Positions 18,278 through 26,904 of a stretch of 64,000 nt of DNA are shown in pieces. The notes beneath the pieces are model-generated. The model was given only the letters and a program-made list of their open reading frames with translations. It had not been told where the DNA came from and made no database searches. Position 1 is the first letter of the stretch; every line of letters starts with the position of its first letter. This DNA comes from Pseudomonas fluorescens (GTDB lineage: Bacteria > Pseudomonadota > Gammaproteobacteria > Pseudomonadales > Pseudomonadaceae), in the NCBI RefSeq assembly GCF_900636825.1, contig NZ_LR134318.1, positions 3,877,501-3,941,500 of the forward strand, read 5' to 3'. The position numbers and the translations under genes are program-made.

Positions 18278-19866
18278 GCGCTACCCGCGCCGCGCCTGCG
18301 CAACCGTTCAACGCAGCGGACATGGCGACCGCGACCAAAGTGTTCGCCTTTGCCACGATGTGCATGGGCATGTTCATCGCCCTGCTGGACATCCAGATCG
18401 TCTCGGCGTCGTTGCGCGACATTGGCGGCGGACTGTCCGCCGGCACCGACGAAACGGCCTGGGTGCAGACCAGTTACCTGATCGCCGAAATCATCGTGAT
18501 TCCGCTGTCCGGATGGCTGTCGCGAGTGTTTTCCACACGCTGGCTGTTCTGCGCTTCGGCGGTCGGTTTCACCTTCGCCAGTTTGCTCTGCGGCATGGCC
18601 TGGAACATCCAGAGCATGATCGCATTCCGCGCGCTGCAAGGCTTTCTCGGTGGCTCGATGATTCCGCTGGTGTTCACCACCGCGTTTTTTTTCTTCACCG
18701 GCAAACAACGGGTGATTGCCGCCGCCACCATCGGCGCCGTCGCCTCGCTGGCACCGACGATGGGCCCAGTGATCGGCGGTTGGATCACGGACATTTCCTC
18801 TTGGCACTGGTTGTTCTACATCAATCTGGTGCCGGGGATTTTTGTCGCGGTGGCCGTGCCGATGCTGGTCAAGATCGACCAACCGGAACTGTCGCTGCTC
18901 AAAGGTGCCGATTATCTGAGCATGGTGTTCCTGGCGCTGTTTCTCGGCTGCCTGGAATACACGCTCGAAGAAGGTCCACGCTGGAATTGGTTCAGCGATC
19001 AAACCATCCTCACCACCGCGTGGATCAGTGGCTTGGCCGGCCTGGCGTTCATCGGTCGCACGTTGCATGTGGGCAATCCGATCGTCGATCTGCGCGCGCT
19101 CAAGGATCGCAACTTCGCGCTCGGCTGCTTCTTTTCGTTTGTCACTGGCATCGGTCTGTTCGCAACGATTTACCTGACGCCGCTGTTCCTCGGCCGGGTG
19201 CGCGGCTACAGCGCGCTGGACATTGGTCTGGCGGTTTTCTCCACGGGGGTGTTCCAGATCATGGCGATTCCGCTGTATGCCTTTCTGGCAAACCGCGTGG
19301 ATTTGCGCTGGATCATGATGTTCGGCCTGGGCTTGTTTGCGCTGTCGATGTGGGAATTCAGCCCGATCACCCATGATTGGGGCGCGGGACAATTGATGTT
19401 GCCGCAAGCCTTGCGCGGCATCGCCCAGCAACTGGCGGTGCCACCCGCGGTGACGCTGACCCTGGGTGGGCTGGCGCCCGCCCGCCTGAAGCATGCGTCG
19501 GGGCTGTTCAACTTGATGCGCAATCTCGGTGGCGCGATTGGCATTGCCGCGTGCGCGACCATTCTCAATGACCGCACCAACCTGCATTTCACGCGGTTGG
19601 CCGAGCACTTGAACAGCAGCAATGAGGCGATGAATCAATGGCTGTCACAAGTCGGCGGCAACCTTGCGACGCTGGGTCAGAGTGGCGATGCAGGCGTCAC
19701 GGCGAGCCTGCGACAGTTGTGGCTGCTGACTTACCGCGAGGCGCAAACGCAGACTTACGGCGATACGTTTTTGCTGATTGGCGCATGCTTCGTCATCGCC
19801 ACGGCGATGGTGCCGCTGATGCGCAAAGTGCAACCACCGGCGGCGCCAAGTGCGGACGGGCATTGA
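18274..19866 (+). CDS. DHA2-family (EmrB/QacA) MFS exporter
   Basis: A 530-residue, about 14-helix drug/proton antiporter. IALLDIQIVSASLRDIGGGL and TDETAWVQTSYLIAE are the EmrB signature. WLSRVFSTR and GFLGGSMIPL follow. It overlaps the adaptor gene by 4 bp and would form the inner-membrane part of a tripartite pump for hydrophobic compounds. The family assignment is firm. The substrate range is not readable. A REP palindrome follows the stop codon. Confidence 0.92.
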   Translation: MSATRAAPAQPFNAADMATATKVFAFATMCMGMFIALLDIQIVSASLRDIGGGLSAGTDETAWVQTSYLIAEIIVIPLSGWLSRVFSTRWLFCASAVGFTFASLLCGMAWNIQSMIAFRALQGFLGGSMIPLVFTTAFFFFTGKQRVIAAATIGAVASLAPTMGPVIGGWITDISSWHWLFYINLVPGIFVAVAVPMLVKIDQPELSLLKGADYLSMVFLALFLGCLEYTLEEGPRWNWFSDQTILTTAWISGLAGLAFIGRTLHVGNPIVDLRALKDRNFALGCFFSFVTGIGLFATIYLTPLFLGRVRGYSALDIGLAVFSTGVFQIMAIPLYAFLANRVDLRWIMMFGLGLFALSMWEFSPITHDWGAGQLMLPQALRGIAQQLAVPPAVTLTLGGLAPARLKHASGLFNLMRNLGGAIGIAACATILNDRTNLHFTRLAEHLNSSNEAMNQWLSQVGGNLATLGQSGDAGVTASLRQLWLLTYREAQTQTYGDTFLLIGACFVIATAMVPLMRKVQPPAAPSADGH

Positions 19867-19888
19867 TGCCACTGTCTGATCGCGCACC

Positions 19889-19963
19889 TGTAGGAGCTGC
19901 CGCAGGCTGCGATCTTTAATTTATTTCAAGACCAAAAGATCGCAGCCTGCGGCAGCTCCTACG
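19889..19963. repeat. Inverted REP pair
   Basis: Two REP units (GGAGCTGCCGCAGGCTGCGATC and complement in shorter runs) face each other between two convergent genes. Confidence 0.85.
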
Positions 19964-19981
19964 GGAGCACGGTGTTGCGGT

Positions 19982-20422
19982 TTAGGCTTGTGGGATTTTG
20001 CGGAAGCCTACGGCCAGACGATTCCAGCTGTTGATGGTGCTGATCGCCACGCTCAGATCAACCATTTCCTTGGGCGAGAACTGCGCCGCAACCACGTCGT
20101 AGTCTTCGTCTGGCGCGTGGGTCAGGCTCAGTTGAGTCAACGATTCAGTCCACAACAACGCAGCGCGTTCGCGGTCGCTGAAGAATGGCGCTTCCCGCCA
20201 GGCCGTTACTGCGAACAGACGACGTGGGGTTTCGCCACCCTTGATGGCGTCGGCGGTGTGCATGTCGATGCAGAACGCGCAGCCATTGATTTGCGAAGCG
20301 CGCAGCTTGACCAGTTCGATCAGGGTTTTTTCCAGCGGCAGTTTGGACACCGCTGTTTCGAGGGCCATCATCGCTTTCAACGCATCAGGGGAAGCAGTGT
20401 AGAAATCGGCACGAGGTTGCAT
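19982..20422 (-). CDS. Carboxymuconolactone decarboxylase/AhpD-family protein
   Basis: A 146-residue cytosolic protein. It has the AhpD-like core LVKLRASQINGCAFCIDMH, with the CxxC pair and the downstream His that form the peroxidase/thiol relay in this family, then LFAVTAWREAPFFSDRERAAL. It most likely works in peroxide or thiol-redox handling. I chose the ATG at 20422 because a GGAG lies 6-7 nt upstream; six residues of open frame further upstream are less likely. It is a single gene ending towards the EmrAB unit. Confidence 0.9.
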   Translation of the reverse strand: MQPRADFYTASPDALKAMMALETAVSKLPLEKTLIELVKLRASQINGCAFCIDMHTADAIKGGETPRRLFAVTAWREAPFFSDRERAALLWTESLTQLSLTHAPDEDYDVVAAQFSPKEMVDLSVAISTINSWNRLAVGFRKIPQA

Positions 20423-20633
20423 GGTGGCTCCGGGTAGCAAGTGAATGTGTGACTACGTTAGTCCTGCGCACCGGTTCGACAAATAGCCAATATTCCAGAA
20501 GATCAGGAGGCCACTGGCCGGAAGAAGAAATTTGCTCAGGGCAATTGCCAGCCCCTGATCGGTGCCACTAGAATGCGATCAATTCTTAATTGCACTTCAG
20601 GCAATGGATGCCAGAATCGAGTATCAGCCCGTC

Positions 20634-20996
20634 ATGTCGTCCACTCACTCGCCTTCGACTTCGCCAGACGCCCGCTTTTACAGCGCGCATAAACAAACGC
20701 TCAGCCGTCGGCAGACCCTTGCCCGTCTCGGCTTGTTGTTCATGGCCGGACCACTTGGCATTACTGCGCAGCATGTGGACTGGAAACCCTGGAACGCCGA
20801 GCAACGCCCCGTGGTCGCGATGCAGACCAACAGCGCGATCAGCCCGGCGCAACGGCGGATAACGTCGTTGAACGGTGAAGCATGGGTCAGCCGTACGCGC
20901 GATGCCGCGGCGACGCCACAGGGCTGCGGATGTCCCGAGAGTCTTGCCTGCACGACGGCGCCCGCCTGCGTTTGCCAGGCGACCCCTTGCCGCTGA
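20634..20996 (+). CDS. Hypothetical protein, possibly a decayed gene
   Basis: A 120-residue open frame with one hydrophobic segment (LARLGLLFMAGPLGITAQ) and a Cys-rich tail (CGCPES, CVCQATPCR). I do not recognise it. The ATG at 20634 is one of three in frame, the others at 20562 and 20604. The Arg-rich stretch before the hydrophobic segment could indicate an inverted anchor or a Tat-like leader (SRRQTLARLGLLF). It may instead be a remnant of a larger gene. Confidence that it is expressed is low. Confidence 0.35.
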   Translation: MSSTHSPSTSPDARFYSAHKQTLSRRQTLARLGLLFMAGPLGITAQHVDWKPWNAEQRPVVAMQTNSAISPAQRRITSLNGEAWVSRTRDAAATPQGCGCPESLACTTAPACVCQATPCR

Positions 20997-21075
20997 CCGC
21001 TCGTCAGTCGATGGGCACCAAGGGTTCTGCGCGTCTGACCAATATCAGGTACATCCCCACATCTGGAGACGGATC

Positions 21076-21447
21076 ATGATGACGCGCAAACTCACCTCGT
21101 TATTCCTCGCCGGCCTGCTCGCCACGGCTTCAGCGGCCAGCTTCGCCGCCAACGACAGCACCGATGCGACCGGCACCAAATCCGGAGGCGCAAGCAGCTC
21201 GACCATGCCGCCGGACAACACGCCGGGCGCACCTTCGGGCGGTAGCGGTGGCGGTTCTGGCGGCACCGGTTCGGGCACTGGCACCGGTTCTGGCATGGGC
21301 TCGGGGTCCGGTTCAGGCATGGGCACCGGCACCGGCACTGGAACGGGCACCAACGGCGGCGCCAGTGGTTCGGGTTCGGGCGCTGGCGGCGGCACCGGTG
21401 CAGCAGGCGGTGGCACTGGCGGCGCGGGCGGTGGCTCAGGCAGCTGA
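21076..21447 (+). CDS. Secreted glycine-rich low-complexity protein
   Basis: A 123-residue protein with a clear signal peptide (MMTRKL, hydrophobic core, cut near ASFAA-ND). The mature part of about 95 residues is almost only Gly, Ser, Thr and Ala in GSG/GTG runs. The start ATG at 21076 has a GGAG site 8 nt upstream. No domain is recognised. It could be a structural surface or matrix component, or simply a fast-evolving exported protein. Confidence 0.7.
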   Translation: MMTRKLTSLFLAGLLATASAASFAANDSTDATGTKSGGASSSTMPPDNTPGAPSGGSGGGSGGTGSGTGTGSGMGSGSGSGMGTGTGTGTGTNGGASGSGSGAGGGTGAAGGGTGGAGGGSGS

Positions 21448-21498
21448 ACGAACAAGAGCCACCCCAGATAACCACGGTGGCTGCCCTGCTTGAACACG

Positions 21499-21524
21499 CT
21501 GTGGGAGCGAGCCTGCTCCCACAG
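21499..21524. terminator. Short palindrome between convergent genes
   Basis: CTGTGGGAGC and GCTCCCACAG form an almost perfect hairpin. It is a half-size relative of the 14653 repeat and lies between the convergent glycine-rich and diguanylate cyclase genes. Confidence 0.55.
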
Positions 21525-21544
21525 GTTTTATGCCAGTTTGATGA

Positions 21545-23113
21545 TCAGCGGTCGGAGCGCATCAGCTCGGCCAGACCGCTCTCCAGCGACAATACCGCTG
21601 CACGGTTGCGACCGGCGTTTTTAGCCTGATACAACGCCGCATCCGCACGCTGGATAAATACTTGCGGATCGTCTTTGCCCGAAGGAATAAACGAATAGCA
21701 TCCGAGACTCACGGTGAGATATTCCGTCGGCGAGCCGCTGTGGGTGATGTGTTTGTCGATGACGCTGCGGCGGATCTGCCCAGCGATCGCCAGCGCCCCA
21801 TTGATGTCGGTATCCGGCAGCAATACGGCAAACTCTTCGCCACCGTAACGCACCGCCAGATCGGATTTGCGCTGACAGCAGGCTCTCAACACCTGAGCCA
21901 CTTGCGCCAGACACTGATCCCCCGCGACATGCCCGTAGGCATCGTTGTAGCGTTTGAAAAAGTCGATATCGAGCATGATCAGACTCACCGGGCTGACCTG
22001 CCGCGCACCCCGGGCAAACTCGATTTCCAGCGATCGCTCGAACAACCGCCGATTGGCCAATCCGGTCAGGCTGTCGTGCGTGGCGATCTGCTCCAGCGTG
22101 CGCTGCGCCTTGCGCAGATTCTTTTCGATGCGCTCGCCATCGCGCACCTGATGAATGAACACCCAGCCAAACAGCCCGACGCCGAGGATCAGCAACGCAA
22201 CAATCACGCTGGACTGAAACGCCCGCTCCGACCAGCCCTTGAGAATCGTGTCGCGCGAGGTCGCTGCGGAAACCACCAGCGGATACGACGCCAACTGCCG
22301 GTAGCCATACAAACGAGTCGTGCCATCGACCACCGATTCGAGCATCGCGGTGCCGGCAGCGGCGTTGGGCAGCAGCGTCTGATAGATCTCACCTTTGGCC
22401 AGCGAAGTGCCGATCCGCGACTCATCGAACGGCCGGCGCGCGAGCAACGTGCCGTCCGTGAGCCCTAGAAACATGATGCCTTGGTCGTCGAGGCTGAAAC
22501 TTTTGAAGAACTGATCGAAGTACGACATCTTGATGCCGGCCATCAGCACACCCTGAAACTGGCCGGCATGGTCGTTCACACGTTTGGAAATCGGGATGAT
22601 CCACTCGCCGTTCTCGCGACTGCGAATCGCCGGGCCGATGTGGGCCACCGTCGAGACGTTCTGCTGATGAAATTTGAAATACTCACGATCGGCCACGCCG
22701 TCACCGCGCGGCAGATCGGGAAATGACGTGATCACCCATTGCCCGTCACGGTCGAACAGAAACATGCCATGCAATTGGTTGAGTTGCTGCACGCGGCGTG
22801 CAAAGGCTTTTTGTAAACGCGGTTTTTGTAGCGCGCCGTAACCGTCGTCCTGAAGCCAGTCGACCAGACTCGTCAACACCAGATCCGCCGCCAGAAACGT
22901 GTCTTCAGCCTGCTGCGCCATCGCCCGGGTCAGGTTGCCCGAAGCCATTTGCGCCACCGCCAGATCCTGACGCCGCGACTGCTCCAGTTGCAGATACAAC
23001 AAGCCGCACAGGCACAAGCACACCGCAACCGTAAACAGCAGCGCCGCTTTGCGAAGAGGCAAACGCTTGAGCGCGCCGGAGGTCTGTTGAGGATCGTGAA
23101 TAGGGATAGGCAA
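21545..23113 (-). CDS. Membrane diguanylate cyclase with periplasmic Cache sensor
   Basis: A predicted c-di-GMP synthase. A first membrane helix (KAALLFTVAVCLCLCGLLYLQ in shorter view) leads to a ~270-residue periplasmic dCACHE-like sensor. A second helix (SSVIVALLILGVGLFGW) follows, then a GGDEF domain with active site GGEEF. An RxxD inhibitory site lies just before it (RKSDLAVRY), so product inhibition is likely. HDSLTGLANRR marks the domain start. No ATG suits the start: TTG at 23113 has an AGGA 6-7 nt upstream, while an in-frame TTG at 23197 would add 28 residues. It is probably a single-gene unit. Confidence 0.9.
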   Translation of the reverse strand: MPIPIHDPQQTSGALKRLPLRKAALLFTVAVCLCLCGLLYLQLEQSRRQDLAVAQMASGNLTRAMAQQAEDTFLAADLVLTSLVDWLQDDGYGALQKPRLQKAFARRVQQLNQLHGMFLFDRDGQWVITSFPDLPRGDGVADREYFKFHQQNVSTVAHIGPAIRSRENGEWIIPISKRVNDHAGQFQGVLMAGIKMSYFDQFFKSFSLDDQGIMFLGLTDGTLLARRPFDESRIGTSLAKGEIYQTLLPNAAAGTAMLESVVDGTTRLYGYRQLASYPLVVSAATSRDTILKGWSERAFQSSVIVALLILGVGLFGWVFIHQVRDGERIEKNLRKAQRTLEQIATHDSLTGLANRRLFERSLEIEFARGARQVSPVSLIMLDIDFFKRYNDAYGHVAGDQCLAQVAQVLRACCQRKSDLAVRYGGEEFAVLLPDTDINGALAIAGQIRRSVIDKHITHSGSPTEYLTVSLGCYSFIPSGKDDPQVFIQRADAALYQAKNAGRNRAAVLSLESGLAELMRSDR

Positions 23114-23550
23114 AAGCGTGTCCTGGGCAGGTACGACAAAGGCCTCTGCTGGAAAACCCTTGTTTCTCAGCCTAGCCCACCGGGATGCATGGGGCAAACC
23201 ACACCCTCCCGCCTGCTATATCGGCGCGCAATGCGATTGGATGATTGCCGTTCGCCGGATTATTTTCGCTGTCCTCACGCCGTAACCGGCAACGAGCGAA
23301 TTTCAAACAGTTACAAGCTGATTCCGTGGGTGAATTTCTACCGGCCGTCAGCGCGATCAGCGGCGAAATTGTAAACAGCTTTTTCATCGACCCGCCCTTG
23401 GGACGCCTGCGTCCGTGGTTTTCGATCCTGACCAACCAGGCAAACGGCGGTTTCGACACGCTTTCATAGCAAGCGCATGACGCAAGGCAAGGCCGTGCGC
23501 GGTTGAACGGTCTACGATTAACAGGCAGACCTCCAACCAAGGGATCCGAA

Positions 23551-24021
23551 ATGAGTAAAGCAGACGAACTCGCCGCCAGACTCAAGCAAACCCGACACGT
23601 CCAGGCGGATGCGACACTGGAAATCGATTGCTGGCCGGCGCAGGTCTATGACCTGTACCACCGCATCGAGGCTTGGCTGCAACCGGTCACCGAGGTCGGC
23701 CTGAAAATTCGCCGTAACCCGACCCACGTTTGCGAAACCTCGCCCGACGGCGAAAGCCATGATTACGCGATCGATCAACTGGTGATTGAAGCCAATCATC
23801 AAACGCTGACATTCGATCCCATCGCACGGTTTACCGAGGATGGCGCCGGTCGGGTGCAGATCAACCCGTCTGCCACGGATACTTATTTGCTGCGCACCGT
23901 GGATGAACACGGTGAAAGTCACTGGTGGATGCAGTCGATTGAAACCGGGCAGCAATTGGACGCGATCGCGCTGACGGAAAATAATCTTTTGTCGGCGGTG
24001 CAGGAAGGTTTGGGCCTGTAA
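23551..24021 (+). CDS. Conserved hypothetical protein, 156 aa
   Basis: A 156-residue soluble acidic protein with no signal peptide and no recognised motif. It has a regular mix of charged and aromatic residues (CWPAQVYDLYHRIEAWL, HWWMQSIETGQQ), which argues for a real globular protein. The start ATG at 23551 follows a weak purine-rich region. The 350 bp upstream (23198-23550) hold no gene I can support. Confidence 0.7.
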   Translation: MSKADELAARLKQTRHVQADATLEIDCWPAQVYDLYHRIEAWLQPVTEVGLKIRRNPTHVCETSPDGESHDYAIDQLVIEANHQTLTFDPIARFTEDGAGRVQINPSATDTYLLRTVDEHGESHWWMQSIETGQQLDAIALTENNLLSAVQEGLGL

Positions 24022-24096
24022 TCATCCCCTGCCAATAGGGATCTGCCTCGAGAACGTGGTTAACTTCTCGATCCGATCCCTGTGAAGCCCGACAAC

Positions 24097-24876
24097 ATGA
24101 CAAAAAACACAATCTTGTTCGGTACATTGTTCGCCCTGACCTTGAACGCTCAGGCCGCAGAACAGACCACCCACCTCGACACCATCCAGCAACAAGGCCA
24201 ATTGCGCGTCTGCACCACCGGCGACTATAAGCCTTACACCTTCAAACGCACCGACGGCGACTTCGAAGGCATCGACATTGCCATGGCCCGCTCATTGGCG
24301 GACAGCCTCGGCGTCAAAGTCGAATGGGTGCAAACCACTTGGAAAACGTTGATGCCGGACATGCAGGCCGGCAAGTGCGACATCGGCATGGGCGGTATTT
24401 CGGTGACCCTGGAACGGCAGAAAAAAGCCTACTTCAGCAACACCCTCGACACCGACGGCAAGATCCCGCTAGTGCGTTGCGCCGATGTCAGCAAGTACCA
24501 GACTGTCGAGCAAATCAACCAGCCCAACGTGCGTCTGGTCGAACCCGCCGGCGGCACCAACGAAGCCTTCGTCCACGCCTTCCTGCCCAAGGCGCAACTG
24601 GCGTTGCACGACAACGTGACAATCTTCCAGCAACTGCTCGACAACAAGGCCGACGTGATGATCACCGACGCCTCGGAAGCGCTGTATCAGCAAAAACTCA
24701 AACCGGGCCTGTGCGCGGTGAATCCGCATCAGTACATGCAGTACGGCGAGAAGGCTTACTTGCTGCCGCGTGATGACATCAGCTGGAAACTGTATGTCGA
24801 TCAGTGGCTGCATTTGAGCAAAGTGACGGGTAAGTATCAGAAGACGTTGAGCGAATGGATTGCGGTGCCGCAGTAA
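24097..24876 (+). CDS. PheC-like periplasmic cyclohexadienyl dehydratase / solute-binding protein
   Basis: A 259-residue exported protein of the type-2 periplasmic-binding fold. The signal peptide ends near AQA-AEQ. GQLRVCTTGDYKPYTF, GIDIAMARSLADSLGV, CDIGMGGISVTLERQ, FQQLLDNKADVMITDASEA and EKAYLLPRDD match cyclohexadienyl (arogenate/prephenate) dehydratases such as PheC closely. These convert prephenate to phenylpyruvate in the periplasm. Binding proteins of amino-acid ABC transporters share the fold, but no transporter genes are adjacent, which favours the enzyme. I prefer the ATG at 24097 to the GTG at 24082 because it gives a shorter leader. Confidence 0.8.
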   Translation: MTKNTILFGTLFALTLNAQAAEQTTHLDTIQQQGQLRVCTTGDYKPYTFKRTDGDFEGIDIAMARSLADSLGVKVEWVQTTWKTLMPDMQAGKCDIGMGGISVTLERQKKAYFSNTLDTDGKIPLVRCADVSKYQTVEQINQPNVRLVEPAGGTNEAFVHAFLPKAQLALHDNVTIFQQLLDNKADVMITDASEALYQQKLKPGLCAVNPHQYMQYGEKAYLLPRDDISWKLYVDQWLHLSKVTGKYQKTLSEWIAVPQ

Positions 24877-24900
24877 GAAGTAAAGCCGGACTCCGGTTTT

Positions 24901-25004
24901 GTGGCGAGGGAGCTTGCTCCCGCTGGGGCGCGAAGCGGCCCTATGTCTCTCTTGAAGAGATAGGGCCTGCTGCGCAGTCCAGCGGGAGCAAGCTCCTTCG
25001 CCAC
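24901..25004. repeat. Long inverted repeat (GTGGCGAGGGAGCTTGCTCCCG type)
   Basis: Third class of Pseudomonas intergenic palindrome. Outer arms GAGCTTGCTCCCGCTGG / CCAGCGGGAGCAAGCTC surround inner arms around GGCCCTA. This is the last such repeat in the window, lying about 130 bp before the dusA start. Confidence 0.8.
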
Positions 25005-25131
25005 AGGGTATGGGTCACTTTAATCATAAAACGCTGACGATGAACTCGGCAGTGTGATGGCGACGCGCGATCTTCACCATCCCATTCCTGTTAAACTCCC
25101 CACCCTTCGCCCTCCTGATTCAGATTTCAAA

Positions 25132-25206
25132 ATGCCCCTACAACCCACCCCACTGTCCCGCCGCTTCTCCGTCGCCCCGATGATGGATTGGATCGCCAAA
25201 GCCTAA
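25132..25206 (+). pseudogene. dusA: 5' end of dusA, interrupted by island insertion
   Basis: The frame starts MPLQPTPLSRRFSVAPMMDW and then reads IAKA and stops. Arg-Arg-Phe-Ser-Val-Ala-Pro-Met-Met-Asp-Trp is the highly conserved FMN-binding start of tRNA-dihydrouridine synthase A, where TDRHCR would normally follow. Identity is therefore lost right after the Trp codon. DusA 5' ends are a known integration target for a family of tyrosine integrases. No remaining dusA sequence is found in the window, so the rest must lie beyond the right end or be lost. Confidence 0.85.
25172..25206. other. Putative attachment-site junction (attL-like)
   Basis: The chromosomal dusA sequence ends within about CCGATGATGGATTGGA and unrelated sequence begins. 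An 11-bp direct repeat CCTAAATCCAT occurs at 25202-25212 and again at 25388-25398, which could be integrase arm sites. The exact crossover cannot be fixed without the other end. Confidence 0.6.
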
Positions 25207-25591
25207 ATCCATTGGCCATTCCCGTAGTCGTGTGCATCCTGTGTGCAGGTATTGATACCGCCCTCATACCCTGACACCGAAAATATTGGACAGACCGATT
25301 GGACTCCACTCTGATCTCTGACCTTCCGATCCTGGCATTACCGACTAGCACTACCTGCCTTTCCATTATTGCCGGGGTGAGCAGCGACCTAAATCCATGG
25401 TATGAATAGTGGCACTCTGACCACTCTAGGCATCAGGAAGAAGCCATGCTATTAAACTTAGCACCCTATTTAAGTAGGTCGCACATATCTATGACTTATT
25501 GGGAATGGTGCCTTCTATACGCCTCGACTTCAGGATCAGGGTGTGAACCAGCTCTCCAACCAATATTCATATACAGGTATGCAGATACAAT
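25207..25591. other. Island left margin without a gene
   Basis: About 385 bp of lower-GC sequence between the dusA break and the first island gene. It holds the second CCTAAATCCAT copy but no open frame I can support. No integrase lies here. Confidence 0.5.
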
Positions 25592-26539
25592 ATGACTCTA
25601 ATTATCGCAGGATATGAACACACAAAATCATTTGACTACACGCAATATTCGGATGACAAAAATTCAACATATATCCCTGAGATGGAAGCAGGTGGACTTT
25701 TTGTTATTGCTGATAGCGCTATCACGAACCCCGCGAATGGCCGAACGATCCTCAATGGTTTCAGAAAAACGCACATCGTTGAAGTGAAACTATGGAAACC
25801 ATACTTTATGCCAGACGGATCGTTCAGAGACTACAAAGAGGTCTACGAAACAAACAACACGTTTGTAAGCTTTGCCGGTAGCACTCTGATAGCGCAACAC
25901 ATCATAAATAGCATCACTACTCACCTGCAAAGCCTTAGAATAAGTTTTAAGCGTCACGAGCAAGATCGCTCTATCATCTACACTGTAATCAGACACTGCC
26001 AACCGAACCCTCTAAACAGCCCAAATCAGGTGTCATACTGGGACGATGATACATTTCTGAATAAAGATTTCGAGGGTCTGCTCACTGGCGAGTTAATTGC
26101 TGACACTATCGAATACTCAATGAATGACGCCTTGAAGTCTGCCTCCAAGTACAAGCTCGACATTGAAGAATTTCAGGCAATGCATACCGAAATCGTGGCG
26201 GGCGTATGGTGTCCTGTGCGGAAGCGTCATGAGTTATATGTTTACCGCATGAACAGCAAGCGCGATCAAGATGGTGTTCTAATACCCTATACCGAAAAAT
26301 CATTAGTACCCACCAATGAAGTAGTCGTATTGGGAATGAGGAAAGAATTTGAGGCAGATGCAAAACTGAGGTTTTCAAACTCTATATCTTCATTCGTTTC
26401 GCCCTCAAACACCATGCTAGAGTTTCTGCGAGAAGCAATCCGATCCGTCGAGGCTCAAGGCAAAAAAGGAATTGCGTTTCCGGTATCGACGACAACAATG
26501 GATCGCTACAGCACGTCAAAAAGCGTTTATCCGGAATAA
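25592..26539 (+). CDS. Proteasome-like Ntn-hydrolase family protein
   Basis: A 315-residue protein, AT-richer than the core genes. It begins M-T-L-I-I-A-G-Y. The following GGLFVIADSAITN, FRKTHIVEVKLW and TFVSFAGSTLIAQHI match the beta-strand order of HslV/proteasome-type Ntn hydrolases. If Met1 is removed, Thr2 would be the N-terminal nucleophile, with Asp41 (ADSAIT) and Lys59 (RKT) at the canonical Thr-Asp-Lys positions. It is longer than HslV (about 175), with an extra C-terminal ~130 residues. No unfoldase partner is adjacent. It lies between the dusA break and the mobilization genes. The fold call is motif-based and the function is unknown. Confidence 0.55.
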   Translation: MTLIIAGYEHTKSFDYTQYSDDKNSTYIPEMEAGGLFVIADSAITNPANGRTILNGFRKTHIVEVKLWKPYFMPDGSFRDYKEVYETNNTFVSFAGSTLIAQHIINSITTHLQSLRISFKRHEQDRSIIYTVIRHCQPNPLNSPNQVSYWDDDTFLNKDFEGLLTGELIADTIEYSMNDALKSASKYKLDIEEFQAMHTEIVAGVWCPVRKRHELYVYRMNSKRDQDGVLIPYTEKSLVPTNEVVVLGMRKEFEADAKLRFSNSISSFVSPSNTMLEFLREAIRSVEAQGKKGIAFPVSTTTMDRYSTSKSVYPE

Positions 26540-26573
26540 CCAAAAGAGCCTGTCAACGTCCTCGCACGCACAA

Positions 26574-26700
26574 CTAGCGAAATCGCACTAGCTCAATGTG
26601 ATTTCGCTAGCCCCTTATGCAAGATAGCACTTTCCGATTGCGAATTCGTTTTAATGTTCCGTGATCTCGCATTACCAGAGAGCGATTTCGCATTCACACC
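26574..26700. repeat. Palindrome and short-repeat array, candidate oriT or iteron region
   Basis: A 14-bp inverted repeat, CTAGCGAAATCGCA (26574) and TGTGATTTCGCTAG (ending 26610), has a 9-nt loop and one mismatch. It is followed by further GCGAATTCG, TGATCTCGCA and GCGATTTCGCA elements at about 10-40 bp spacing up to ~26700. It precedes mobC-mobA by about 200-300 bp, the usual place of a transfer origin. No T-run follows, so a simple terminator is unlikely. Confidence 0.5.
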
Positions 26701-26904
26701 TTGCGAAAGTTTAGGTATACAAACAATTAACTCAAAATAAACAGCAAAAGCACTAGAATCACCCAAAGCTCCTTTTGCATAATAAGTCTAGAGCTTGTAT
26801 ATAGCCAGTTGTGTCTATGTCAGACAATAAGCGACTAGATACTCACACCCCTTCGGGTGTTGCGTTAAGAGGCTCGATAACTAGAATAATAAAGGTGGGT
26901 CAAG

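Noticed and set aside
17902..19638. Minus-strand open frame of 578 codons opposite the efflux genes
   Set aside because: It is antisense to two secure genes, is rich in Arg/Gln/His as expected of a GC-biased shadow, and has no domain.
1..25004. CRISPR array
   Set aside because: The repeated units are REP-type palindromes scattered between genes, not regularly spaced repeats with unique spacers. No cas genes are present.
24901..25004. Attachment site or integron-like attC
   Set aside because: It has the arms of a widespread Pseudomonas intergenic repeat and no attC core sites. The real break lies in dusA further right.
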